DNA of 64,000 nt. Origin: Tahibacter aquaticus. GTDB taxonomy: Bacteria > Pseudomonadota > Gammaproteobacteria > Xanthomonadales > Rhodanobacteraceae. A model generated the notes under the pieces. The model ran no database searches. It was not told the DNA's origin and saw only the letters and a list, made by a program, of their open reading frames with translations. Positions 26,268 through 34,790 of this stretch are shown here, piece by piece (positions within the stretch are counted from its first letter, which is position 1; every line of letters starts with the position of its first letter). The stretch covers positions 1 through 64,000 of the forward strand of contig NZ_SNZH01000006.1 in assembly GCF_004363655.1 (NCBI RefSeq), given 5' to 3'. The translations under genes and the position numbers were made by a program.

Positions 26268-27812
26268 TTACGGCGTGGCAGGATTGGCGGGCAGGCCGTT
26301 GCCGCCGTTCGGCGATCCGGCCAGGGGCGTGGTCAGGTAGGGGAAGGCGTTGTCGAACAGACTGTCTTCGACCAGCACGCCATCGGTATACGGCAGTGCG
26401 GCGCTGGCCGGCTTGCCCGGTCCCGGCGGCAGCAGCACACCCATGGCGACGCGCAGCTCGATGTCGACGACATCGTCGCCGGGGCGGCGGCCGTTGGGGA
26501 AGCCGGCCGGATCGCAGCCCGGATTGGACAGCGTCAGCGCACCGTCGACAAAGCAGGCCGCCGCACCCAGGCTGTTCTGCTGGCCCTTGGCCGTTGCCGG
26601 CAGGGCGGTATTGAGCCGGATCATTTCGGCGGGCACACCGTTGAGCTGCCGGTTCACGCCGGTGACGCCGGTCAGGAAGGCGGCGACCAGATCGCCGCGG
26701 GGGAATACCGGCGGCGCCTGCACGCCGGCGGCGCCGAACAGGATTTCCAGCAGGGCCGGCAGGGTCGGGTTGGTGACGTAGGTGGCGAACTGAGCGTCGT
26801 CCTTGGGCGAGCTGGCATTGAACGTGTCCTTGTCCTTCAGCCCGATCACGATTTCGTTGACCAGCGGCATGCCCAGGCGCGACACCTGCACCATGTTGCT
26901 GTTGACGATGGCCTGGGCGAGCGGATCGCTGCTGACCAGGCGCGAGCGCGGCAGGCTGGCCGAGGTCCAGGCGCCGATGACCGGATCGCCATTGGTGACG
27001 CAGGCAATCGGCAGCTCCAGCGCGAGCGAAGTGACGTTCTTGCCGGCCGTGGCGTTGGTGCCGCCGGAGCGGCTGCCGATCACGCGGCCGACGGGAATAT
27101 TGACCAGGTCGAAGATCTCGCCGAGGTTGACGCCGAAACCTTCGCGGCGCTGGCCGACGAACAGGCGGCCCGGGATCGCGCAGTTGGGAATAGTGATCGC
27201 GTACTTGTGGCTGGCCGCGTAGGCGGCGTAGTCCGGTATCGACTTGTTGCCGATGTTGTCGACGGGCTTGGCGAATTCGGTGGCGTTGTCGGCGGCGTTG
27301 CGCAGCAGCGAACCGACGGCTGTCGGCGTGCGCGGGCCGCTGATCTGGCTGACCGTGAACAGCTCGGCGTCGTTGCGTGCCGAGGAATCCATCGCGTTGA
27401 TCTGGCCAGCGTTGCGCAGCGGAATCGCGACGGCCTTGTCGCCGATCTGCAAGGCGATGTTTTTCTGTTCGTAGCGGAATTTGAAGCGATAGGTCAGGTC
27501 TTCGCGCGCGTCGCCGTTGTTGTCGATGTGGATCTCGTAGATGCCATCCGGATCCATCGTGAAATAGTTCGGTCCGCCGTAGGCGTCCTGCAGCGGCACA
27601 TAGTTCGCGATGATGGTGACGAAGTCGCTGCGGCCTGGCTCGTAGCTGCGGAACACATAGAGGTCGGTGCCGTCCATTTTTGGATATTGCGTGATGGTGG
27701 GCGCTTCGCGATGGCTCGATGCGTGCGCCATCGGCGTGACGGCGCCAAGACCGGCGGTCGCCGCGATGGCGAGCGCGAGAGTGGTGGAGCGTAGGGCGGG
27801 ATGCTGCTTCAT
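26268..27812 (-). CDS. DUF4331 secreted protein
   Basis: 514 residues. A signal peptide (ALAIAATAGLGAVTPMAHA) is followed directly by SSHREAPTITQYPKMDGTDLYVFRS, the defining opening of DUF4331 proteins, and later YFTMDPDGIYEIHIDNNGD, an acidic Asp/Asn loop that may bind calcium. Conserved GDDVVDIELRV lies near the end. The protein is beta-rich and of unknown function. Start fixed by CAGGAG 7 bases upstream of the ATG at 27812. It leads an operon with a TPR protein and a HupE/UreJ-like membrane protein; this company suggests a metal- or calcium-linked periplasmic process, but that is inference. Confidence 0.9.
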   Translation of the reverse strand: MKQHPALRSTTLALAIAATAGLGAVTPMAHASSHREAPTITQYPKMDGTDLYVFRSYEPGRSDFVTIIANYVPLQDAYGGPNYFTMDPDGIYEIHIDNNGDAREDLTYRFKFRYEQKNIALQIGDKAVAIPLRNAGQINAMDSSARNDAELFTVSQISGPRTPTAVGSLLRNAADNATEFAKPVDNIGNKSIPDYAAYAASHKYAITIPNCAIPGRLFVGQRREGFGVNLGEIFDLVNIPVGRVIGSRSGGTNATAGKNVTSLALELPIACVTNGDPVIGAWTSASLPRSRLVSSDPLAQAIVNSNMVQVSRLGMPLVNEIVIGLKDKDTFNASSPKDDAQFATYVTNPTLPALLEILFGAAGVQAPPVFPRGDLVAAFLTGVTGVNRQLNGVPAEMIRLNTALPATAKGQQNSLGAAACFVDGALTLSNPGCDPAGFPNGRRPGDDVVDIELRVAMGVLLPPGPGKPASAALPYTDGVLVEDSLFDNAFPYLTTPLAGSPNGGNGLPANPATP

Positions 27813-28272
27813 GTCAGACTCCTGGTGAATCTGTAGTGCCTGGAATTTGGCGGGAATGCCGCTGCCGGTCCTCGCCGGCAGGGCCGCAACGGCGGCACCA
27901 GAGAAGTACGCGCCACGAGCGGAAGCGGATGCAGTCGCCGTTGAAACTATTTTTTTCACATGTAAATCACGCGAAAAAGGGATTTGACTCAGGCGGCTTC
28001 GCGCAGCGCCCTGCCGGCCGCTGGGACTGCGGTGGCGCGGCATCGAGCGCTGCGGCGACAGGGACGATTACCGGCGGCGTGACGCAGGTGCGGTTGCCGC
28101 TGGCTATGCAGGCAGACGCTCCGCCGCGGTGACGCGTAGCGCGATGCCAGGCAGGACGATCCTGGCGTGGCGGGATGCGGGCGATACGGACCGACATTGC
28201 CGTTGGATGCGGGCTGCGTCGAAATCCATCGGGCTCAAGACGAATCGGGCCGCGCGGCGCGGCCGTCCGGAA
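27813..28272. other. intergenic region upstream of the DUF4331 operon
   Basis: 460 bp between DUF4331 (starts here, minus strand) and the end of rnhB. It contains an A/T-rich patch at 27946-27985 (TTTTTTTCACATGTAAATC region on the plus strand) which stands out from the GC-rich surroundings and is the best place for the operon promoter; I cannot assign a -35/-10 pair with confidence. No gene is seen. Confidence 0.4.
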
Positions 28273-28890
28273 TCAGAACAGGCCCGGTTCCAGCAGCGCA
28301 CGCACGGGTGCAAAACTGCGCCGGTGATGCGCGCAAGGGCCGATGCGGGCCAGCGATTCCAGGTGTTCCGGTGTGGGATAGCCTTTGTGCCTGGCGAAGC
28401 CGTAGCCTGGATGCAGCGCGTCCAGCGCCACCATCAGGCGGTCGCGGGCAACCTTGGCCAGGATGGAAGCGGCGCTGATCGCCGGTTCGCTCGCGTCGCC
28501 GCCGACAATGGCATGGGCCGGGCAGCGCAGCGCCTGTTTCGGCAGGCGGTTGCCGTCGATCAGTGCCAGATGGGGCTGCAACGGCAGCGCGGCCAGCGCG
28601 GCGGCCATGCCGTACATGGTGGCCTGGAAGATGTTCAGCCGGTCGATGTCGTTCACGCCGACTTCGATCACGCTGAAGGCCAGGGCGTGCTCGCGGATGC
28701 GTGGTTCCAGCAGCTCGCGCTGCGCTTCGCTCAGCTGCTTGGAGTCGTTGAGGCCGCGGATGTGCCGGGCCGGATCGAGTATCACCGCGGCCACCACGAC
28801 CGGGCCGGCCAGCGGGCCGCGGCCGGCTTCGTCGACGCCGGCGATAAAAGCGTCGGCGGGCAGGCCGGTATCGAAGCGTTTGCGTGCCAT
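28273..28890 (-). CDS. rnhB: ribonuclease HII
   Basis: 205 residues, typical length. It removes RNA primers and single ribonucleotides from DNA-RNA hybrids. Motifs: [16 protein letters not shown] (Asp/Glu of the catalytic centre), LNDSKQLS, and DGNRLP with a further acidic residue, plus [12 protein letters not shown] and HKGYPTPEH. Its ATG overlaps the stop of the upstream sulfatase gene by one base. It is the last gene of the lipid A block, as in other gammaproteobacteria (lpxA-lpxB-rnhB order). Confidence 0.96.
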   Translation of the reverse strand: MARKRFDTGLPADAFIAGVDEAGRGPLAGPVVVAAVILDPARHIRGLNDSKQLSEAQRELLEPRIREHALAFSVIEVGVNDIDRLNIFQATMYGMAAALAALPLQPHLALIDGNRLPKQALRCPAHAIVGGDASEPAISAASILAKVARDRLMVALDALHPGYGFARHKGYPTPEHLESLARIGPCAHHRRSFAPVRALLEPGLF

Positions 28891-30614
28891 CAGTCTTTCA
28901 GCGCGCCGAGCTTGCCGTAGACGTAGTCGTGGTACGACTCCAGCATGGCCGGGTCGGCACAGTCGAAATAGCGGCCCTGGCAGCGGTCGCGCAGCAAGGT
29001 GTTGGCTTCGTAGAAGTCGTCCTTGCGCAGGTCAGCCACGTCCAGCAGCAGCGAACCGAGGTAGATGATGTCCAGTACGTCAAAATCCACTTTTTTTCTC
29101 AGTGGAAAATTTGACTTGAGCATGTAATAGGTGACCTTGGTAGGATCGGTCACGCCCTTTGGGATGCGTTTCTGCAGCGCGTTGATGGCGCCGTCGAAGG
29201 ACGGTTGGTGGTCGCCGAAGTGCATCAGCACGGTGCGGCGGTCGCTGGCAAACAGTTTCTGTTCGAGTTCCGCCATGGCCTGCTCGGACTGTTCCAGGCG
29301 CGACAGGTAGTTGCCCAGGTTGAGGTTGAGCCAGGGATCGAGCTGCTTGGGGAACAGCGGCTTGTTGTAGGGCGAGGGCAACTGGCCCAGCGGCGTCATG
29401 TGCGGACCGTGCTGGTGCAGGGTCAGCATGAAGACGAACAGCGGCGTGCCGGGGTGGTCCTTGCGTTCCTGCGCCAGGATGCGGTCGAACACCTTGAGCA
29501 GGTCGAAGTCGGTCGATTCCCAGCCCAGGCCGTTTTCGGTGCCGTCGTAGAACTCGTCGAAACCGTAGAAATTGTAGGCATTGCGCGCGTTGATGAAGCT
29601 ACCCGACATGGGGTAGATCACCACGGTGCGGTAGCCGTTTTCCTTCAGCACCTTGGGCAGGCTGTAGGCTACGCGCGGCGCCAGGTTGAACGGTGCATAC
29701 AGGCCGGCGTTGCCGAACAGCACATGCGCCATGCTGGTGAGGAAGGCGAATTCGCTGGTCCAGGTGCCGCCGCCCCAGGTATGCACCTGCAGGTAGCCGT
29801 GCGCACGCGTGCGTTTGTCGTCCTGGAACAGCTTGCGCTTGCACAGCGGCAGTTTGCATACGCTGAGCATGGTCGGATCGAAGGTGCTTTCCTCCAGCAC
29901 GACGACGATGTCCGGACGCTGGCGCGGGTCGCCGACATTGGCGACCTGTTCGTTCCAGACCTGCCGCGTCCTGGCGCCTTGTACCAGTGCCGGCGGCTGG
30001 ATCTGGGTGGAATAGAACGAGATGAAGAAGTCGGTGAGATAGCTCTTGTCGTTCATCGCCGCCCACATGCCCTTGCCGTAGACCGGGGCGAACGGCCCCT
30101 GTACCGACAAGGCCTGCACCAGGGCATACAGACTGGCCAGGGCCGCGGCGCCGAGCACGCTGTGGCGCCAGAGCGGGCGCCAGGCCGGCAGCAGCTGCGG
30201 CCGGTCGATGCGCCAGATGCCGATCAGCGCCAGCGGCAGCAGGACCAGGCCGATAAAGCTCGCGATCAGCAGCAGCGGATAGCGCAGCACCACTTCCAGC
30301 GTGTCGGCGTTGACGAAATAGAACAGGTCCGGCGCCAGCAGCGGCGTGGTCAGGTAGGTGACCTTGAGCACGCTGCTGGCCAGCAGTACGGAAAACAGTC
30401 CGGCCGTGGCGATCAGGCTGAAGGCGACGCGGCGGGTCAGGCAAACCAGCAGCAGGCACAGGCTGCCGCTGAGTACACAAGTGTAAATTCGCTCGTCGAC
30501 GGTGCCTTCGTTCAGCGGTCCGTAGATCAGCATGGCCACGTAGGCCAGCACGGCCAGCAGGTGCAGCAGCAGGGCGCGGCGATCGAGCGGAGGGAGAAGT
30601 CGCATCACCGGCAT
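28890..30614 (-). CDS. LtaS/OpgB-like membrane sulfatase-fold phosphotransferase
   Basis: 574 residues. Five membrane spans in the first ~190 residues are followed by a periplasmic alkaline-phosphatase/sulfatase-fold domain from ~235: [14 protein letters not shown] carries the nucleophilic Thr, [20 protein letters not shown] is the mid-domain signature, [11 protein letters not shown] and [11 protein letters not shown] supply metal and substrate ligands. Family members move phosphoglycerol or phosphoethanolamine onto envelope glycans or lipids (LtaS in Gram-positives, OpgB on osmoregulated glucans, relatives on lipid A). It is inserted between lpxB and rnhB, which suggests a link to envelope lipids or glycans; the acceptor is unknown. 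An ATG at 30605 is an alternative start. Confidence 0.88.
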   Translation of the reverse strand: MPVMRLLPPLDRRALLLHLLAVLAYVAMLIYGPLNEGTVDERIYTCVLSGSLCLLLVCLTRRVAFSLIATAGLFSVLLASSVLKVTYLTTPLLAPDLFYFVNADTLEVVLRYPLLLIASFIGLVLLPLALIGIWRIDRPQLLPAWRPLWRHSVLGAAALASLYALVQALSVQGPFAPVYGKGMWAAMNDKSYLTDFFISFYSTQIQPPALVQGARTRQVWNEQVANVGDPRQRPDIVVVLEESTFDPTMLSVCKLPLCKRKLFQDDKRTRAHGYLQVHTWGGGTWTSEFAFLTSMAHVLFGNAGLYAPFNLAPRVAYSLPKVLKENGYRTVVIYPMSGSFINARNAYNFYGFDEFYDGTENGLGWESTDFDLLKVFDRILAQERKDHPGTPLFVFMLTLHQHGPHMTPLGQLPSPYNKPLFPKQLDPWLNLNLGNYLSRLEQSEQAMAELEQKLFASDRRTVLMHFGDHQPSFDGAINALQKRIPKGVTDPTKVTYYMLKSNFPLRKKVDFDVLDIIYLGSLLLDVADLRKDDFYEANTLLRDRCQGRYFDCADPAMLESYHDYVYGKLGALKD

Positions 30615-30686
30615 GTGCTGACGGAAGTGGCGCGCATGGTGCGGTGGGGCGGCAGACAGGTCAATGGGCGCGGCGGGCTGGTGTTG

Positions 30687-31919
30687 TCAGCCGGCGTTGT
30701 GTACCAGCTCCGCCACGGCAGCGGCGGCGCCGCGGTCGGCATCGCCGATCAGCAGCCGGTGCAGGCGTTCAAACTCGGCCACCAGGGCGACACGGCCGTT
30801 GCTGTCGGCGTACAGCGCGAGGACGGCGTCGGCCAGGGCCTGCGGCGTGCAGGCCTGCTGCAGGATTTCCGGCACCAGCTCGCGTTCGGCCAGCACGTTG
30901 GGCAGGGAAAAGCGGGTCGTGCGCAGCAGCTTGAACCAGGTGACGAGGCGGTAGGTCCAGGGCGCAACTTTGTAGGCGACGACCATGGGCCGCTTGGCCA
31001 GCATCGCTTCCAGCGCGGCCGTGCCCGAGGCGACCAGCACGATGTCGGCGGCGAGCAGCGCCTGCTGGGCCTTGCCGTCGACCAGTTCGATGCTGCCGCG
31101 GGATTCCGGATCGTCGCTGCGCAGATCGATGCCGACACTGTCGGCGACCTGCTCGAACGCCTCGCGGCAGGCGCGATTGGCCATCGGCGCGATGACTTGC
31201 AGCTGCGGAATCTGCTGCTGGCAGCGGCGTGCGGCCTGCAGAAAGTCGGCACCGAGACGGCGGATTTCGCCGAGGCGGCTGCCCGGCAGCAGGGCCAGCA
31301 CCGGCGCCTGGTCGGACAGGCCGAGATCGGCGCGGGCGGGCAGGCGCTCGCTGACCAGGGCAAAACGATCGGCCATGGGATGGCCGACGAAGCGCGCGGC
31401 AACGCCGTAGCGCTGGTAGATCGGCGGTTCCATCGGGAACAGGCACAGCACCAGGTCGGCGCTGGCGCCCATCTTCGCGGCGCGCGATTCGCGCCAGGCC
31501 CAGATCGACGGACTGACGTAGTGCACGGTGCGGATGCCGCGCTGCTTGAGTTTGCGTTCCAGCGCGAGGTTGAAATCCGGTGCGTCGATGCCGATGAATG
31601 CCGCCGGCCTGAGCGCGGCGACGCGGCGCAGCAGGTCGGCACGGATGCGCAATAGCTCGGGCAGGTGGCGCAGAACTTCGACCAGGCCCATCACGGCGAG
31701 CTTTTCCGCCGGATACCAGGCTTCCAGCCCGGCCTCGATCATGCGCGGGCCGCCGATGCCGACGAAGCGCGCCTGAGGAAAGCGTTCGCGCAGCGCCACG
31801 ATCAGGCCGGCGCCGAGCTGATCGCCGGACGCTTCGCCCGCGACCAGGGCGAACAGCACGGCCGCTGTGTCGGCCGGCGGCGCGGGGGAAGCGGCGCCGG
31901 CTTCCTGCGCGGGTTCCAC
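30687..31919 (-). CDS. lpxB: lipid-A-disaccharide synthase
   Basis: 410 residues. It joins UDP-2,3-diacylglucosamine and lipid X into the lipid A disaccharide at the inner membrane (GT19 family). Motifs: LVAGEASGDQLGAGLI at residues ~26-41, FVGIGGPRMIEAGLE, INxAPDFN-like IDAPDFNLAL, VSPSIWAWRESRAAKM, and PGSRLGEIRR. The first ~20 residues are an Ala/Pro-rich extension. It starts with GTG overlapping the lpxA stop by one base, so the two are coupled. Confidence 0.96.
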   Translation of the reverse strand: MEPAQEAGAASPAPPADTAAVLFALVAGEASGDQLGAGLIVALRERFPQARFVGIGGPRMIEAGLEAWYPAEKLAVMGLVEVLRHLPELLRIRADLLRRVAALRPAAFIGIDAPDFNLALERKLKQRGIRTVHYVSPSIWAWRESRAAKMGASADLVLCLFPMEPPIYQRYGVAARFVGHPMADRFALVSERLPARADLGLSDQAPVLALLPGSRLGEIRRLGADFLQAARRCQQQIPQLQVIAPMANRACREAFEQVADSVGIDLRSDDPESRGSIELVDGKAQQALLAADIVLVASGTAALEAMLAKRPMVVAYKVAPWTYRLVTWFKLLRTTRFSLPNVLAERELVPEILQQACTPQALADAVLALYADSNGRVALVAEFERLHRLLIGDADRGAAAAVAELVHNAG

Positions 31920-32689
31920 TAGCGCACCAGCGAACGCTGGCTGCGATCGATGAAATCCAGCATCAGCTTGACATCGGGGGCGTCCGAGGAGGCGCGGGCG
32001 AGTTCCTCGCGCGCCTCGGCCAGGGGCAGTCCCGATTTATACAATGTCTTGTAGGCGCGGCGGATGGAGAGAATGCGCTCGCTGTCGAAGCCGCGGCGCT
32101 TCAGCCCTTCGCTGTTGATGCCCTTGGGTTCGGCAAAGCTGCCAGCTACGGTCACATAGGGCGGCACGTCGCGGTTGATGATCGAACCCATCGAGGTGAA
32201 GGCATGTGCGCCGACCTGGCAGAACTGGTGCACCAGGGTGAAGCCGCCGAGGATGACCCAGTCGTCGACCGTGACATGGCCGGCCAGCGAGGCGGCGTTG
32301 GCGAAGATCACGTTGTTGCCGACGATGCAGTCGTGCGCGAGGTGCACGTAGGCCATCAGCCAATTGTCGTTGCCGATGCGGGTGACGCCGCCGCCGTCGT
32401 CGGTGCCGCGGTTGAAGGTGACGAATTCGCGGATCACGTTGCGGTCGCCGATTTCCAGCATCGAGCGCTCGCCGTGGAATTTCTTGTCCTGCGGTGCGGC
32501 GCCGATGGAGGCGAACTGCCAGATGCGGTTGTCGCGGCCGATCCTGGTCGGCCCTTCGATGACCACGTGCGGGCCTATCCAGGTGTCGTCACCGATCTCG
32601 ACGTCGGCGCCGATCACCGAATACGGGCCGATGCTGACGTTGAGTCCCAGCCGCGCAGCGGGATCGATTACAGCGGTGGGGTGGATCAT
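31919..32689 (-). CDS. lpxA: acyl-ACP--UDP-N-acetylglucosamine O-acyltransferase
   Basis: 256 residues. It catalyses the first step of lipid A synthesis. The N-terminal two thirds form a left-handed beta helix of hexapeptide repeats ([20 protein letters not shown] onward), with the catalytic His in [16 protein letters not shown] at about residue 125. The C-terminal helices include EGLKRRGF and the terminal RSQRSLVR. The start at 32689 gives the family N-terminus and overlaps the fabZ stop by one base. Confidence 0.97.
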   Translation of the reverse strand: MIHPTAVIDPAARLGLNVSIGPYSVIGADVEIGDDTWIGPHVVIEGPTRIGRDNRIWQFASIGAAPQDKKFHGERSMLEIGDRNVIREFVTFNRGTDDGGGVTRIGNDNWLMAYVHLAHDCIVGNNVIFANAASLAGHVTVDDWVILGGFTLVHQFCQVGAHAFTSMGSIINRDVPPYVTVAGSFAEPKGINSEGLKRRGFDSERILSIRRAYKTLYKSGLPLAEAREELARASSDAPDVKLMLDFIDRSQRSLVR

Positions 32690-33156
32690 CAGTCGTTGCG
32701 CTCCGCGCAGAGCAGCTCGGCTTCCGCCACGACCTTGCCGGCGACCAGGGCCTGGCACCAGAACTGGCCCATGCGCCGGATCATGCGTTTCTGCTCGACT
32801 TCCAGTACCAGCTGGTCGCCCGGGCCGACGATGCTGGAGAAGCGCGCCTTGTCCACCTTGACCAGGTAGAACAGCGGGCTGGCGCTGGGCGATTCGGCAT
32901 TGGTCAGCTGTACCAGCAGCCCCGAGGCCTGCGCCAGCGCCTCGATGATGAGTACGCCTGGCATGACCGGATGACCGGGGAAATGGCCCTGGAAGAACGG
33001 CTCGTTGATGGTGACGTTCTTCAGTGCCGTGAGGCGCTTGCCCGATTCGAACTGGGTGACGCGGTCGACCAGCAGGAAGGGATAGCGATGAGGCAGCAGG
33101 TCGAAGATGCGACCGACGTCCAGCGGCAATTGTGTGCTGGCGTTCGAATCCGTCAT
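32689..33156 (-). CDS. fabZ: 3-hydroxyacyl-ACP dehydratase FabZ
   Basis: 155 residues of hot-dog fold. Dehydrates beta-hydroxyacyl-ACP in fatty acid elongation and competes with LpxA/LpxD for the same substrate pool. [14 protein letters not shown] and the catalytic [23 protein letters not shown] (His and later Glu of the loop) are present. It lies 5 bp after lpxD and overlaps lpxA by one base. Confidence 0.97.
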   Translation of the reverse strand: MTDSNASTQLPLDVGRIFDLLPHRYPFLLVDRVTQFESGKRLTALKNVTINEPFFQGHFPGHPVMPGVLIIEALAQASGLLVQLTNAESPSASPLFYLVKVDKARFSSIVGPGDQLVLEVEQKRMIRRMGQFWCQALVAGKVVAEAELLCAERND

Positions 33157-33161
33157 GGAGC

Positions 33162-34184
33162 TCAATCCTTTTCTAGGGCTTTCACGCGACGCGCCAGTTC
33201 GTCCAGTCGGCGGAATCGCGCGGCATTGCGGCGCCACTGGCGGTTCTCCTGGATGGGCGTGCCCGAGGAGTATTCGCCGGCGGCATGGATGGAATGGGTG
33301 ACCAGGCTCATCGCCGTTACGGTGACCCGGTCGGCGATGTTCAAGTGGCCTAGGATACCGGCACCGCCGCCAATCAGACAGTAGCGGCCGATACGCGCGC
33401 TGCCGGCGACGGCAGAACAGCCGGCCATGGCGGTATGCGCGCCGATCACCACGTTGTGGGCAACCTGGATCTGGTTGTCCAGGCGTACGTCTTCTTCCAG
33501 CACCGTATCTTCCAGCGCACCGCGGTCGATGGTGCAGTTGGCGCCGATCTCGCAGTCGTCGCCAATGCGCACGCCGCCGAGTTGCGGCACCTTGATCCAG
33601 TGGTCGCGTTCGAAGGCCAGGCCGAAGCCGTCGGAGCCGATCACCGCCCCCGGATGCACCAGTACCCGCGCGCCCAGGCGTACGCGGGTGACCAGGGTGA
33701 CGCGGGCGACCAGGCGGCTCTGTGCACCGATGCTGCAGTCGGGTCCGACGCAGCAGCCCGGCCCGAGTACCGCGCCGGCGCCAATCTCGCTGCCGGCTTC
33801 GACGACACAGAGCGGGCCGATGCTGGCGCTGGTATCGATGCGCGCACTGGCATCGACCACGGCACTGGGGTGGATGCCGGGCGTCGCCGCGGCGATGGGT
33901 TCGAACAGCGCGGCGATGCGCGCATAGGCGACGTAGGGATCGCGCGCGATCAGCGCGGCGCCGTCGCGCAGGGACGCATCGTCGGCACGCAGCACCACCA
34001 CGCCGGCCTGCGAGGCCTGCATCTGGCTGCGGTATTGCGGATTGGACAAAAAGCTCAGCTGCTGCGGCCCGGCCAGGGCCAGGGTGGCTACGCCGGCTAC
34101 GGTCTGTTGCGCATCGCCGCGCAGTTCCAGGGCAAAACGTTCGGCCAGCTCGCCCAGCCGCCAGACCGGCGCAGGCGCCGTCAT
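33162..34184 (-). CDS. lpxD: UDP-3-O-acylglucosamine N-acyltransferase
   Basis: 340 residues. Adds the second hydroxyacyl chain in lipid A synthesis. N-terminal uridine-binding domain ([20 protein letters not shown]), then hexapeptide-repeat beta helix with [12 protein letters not shown] and [20 protein letters not shown], the standard LpxD region containing the catalytic His neighbourhood, and a short C-terminal helix ([18 protein letters not shown]). The start overlaps the skp stop by 4 bases (ATGA). Confidence 0.97.
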   Translation of the reverse strand: MTAPAPVWRLGELAERFALELRGDAQQTVAGVATLALAGPQQLSFLSNPQYRSQMQASQAGVVVLRADDASLRDGAALIARDPYVAYARIAALFEPIAAATPGIHPSAVVDASARIDTSASIGPLCVVEAGSEIGAGAVLGPGCCVGPDCSIGAQSRLVARVTLVTRVRLGARVLVHPGAVIGSDGFGLAFERDHWIKVPQLGGVRIGDDCEIGANCTIDRGALEDTVLEEDVRLDNQIQVAHNVVIGAHTAMAGCSAVAGSARIGRYCLIGGGAGILGHLNIADRVTVTAMSLVTHSIHAAGEYSSGTPIQENRQWRRNAARFRRLDELARRVKALEKD

Positions 34185-34711
34185 GGCTTGGCCTGGCGGT
34201 TCTGGAAATCGCGCCGCAGGCGTTCCAGTACGCGGTCGGTGATGTCGATGCGGGGATCGGCATAGACCACCGGACTGGGGACGACCAGATCCAGACCCTG
34301 TTCGCGCGCGTACTCGACCACGGTGTTGTTGATCTCCTGCCAGCTTTTGTCCAGTTCCTGGTCGCTGCGGCTCTTCAGTTCGGTCCGCAGTTCATCGCGC
34401 GTGCGCTTGAGGTTGCGCTCCAGCGCGTCGATTTCGCGTTTCTTGCTGTCGGATTCGGTCTTCTCGAGCAGCGCGCCATCGCGTTCGAAGACACGCTTCA
34501 GCTCGGCCAGGCGCGTTTCGTCCTGCTTGAGGCTGGTGTCGCGGCCGGCGAACTCGCGCTGCAGCTTGTCCCGGCCAGCCTGCACCTGCGGCGCGTTGTC
34601 CAGCAGGCGCTTCATGTCGACATAGCCGAGCTTGGCCTGGGCCAGTACCGCGAGCGGCAACAGCGCCAGCGCTGCCGCAAACCTCCATGCTGACCTGGCG
34701 TGCTGGCCCAC
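34181..34711 (-). CDS. skp: OmpH/Skp-family periplasmic chaperone
   Basis: 176 residues. Periplasmic trimeric chaperone for unfolded outer membrane proteins on their way to BamA. Signal peptide FAAALALLPLAVLAQA, mature start KLGYVDMKRLLDNAPQ, then a long Arg/Lys/Glu-rich coiled coil (residues ~45-125) and a C-terminal strand region. I chose the GTG at 34711: it has GGAG 8 bases upstream and gives a correct signal peptide; no ATG lies between it and the mature start other than inside the mature part. Confidence 0.92.
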   Translation of the reverse strand: MGQHARSAWRFAAALALLPLAVLAQAKLGYVDMKRLLDNAPQVQAGRDKLQREFAGRDTSLKQDETRLAELKRVFERDGALLEKTESDSKKREIDALERNLKRTRDELRTELKSRSDQELDKSWQEINNTVVEYAREQGLDLVVPSPVVYADPRIDITDRVLERLRRDFQNRQAKP

Positions 34712-34790
34712 GCGTATCTCCGTCGTCAAGTCGCCACGGCGGACGCCGCTGCAGCGTCCGGGGTGGCAGGCGTGATGATGCCAGTTTCGA

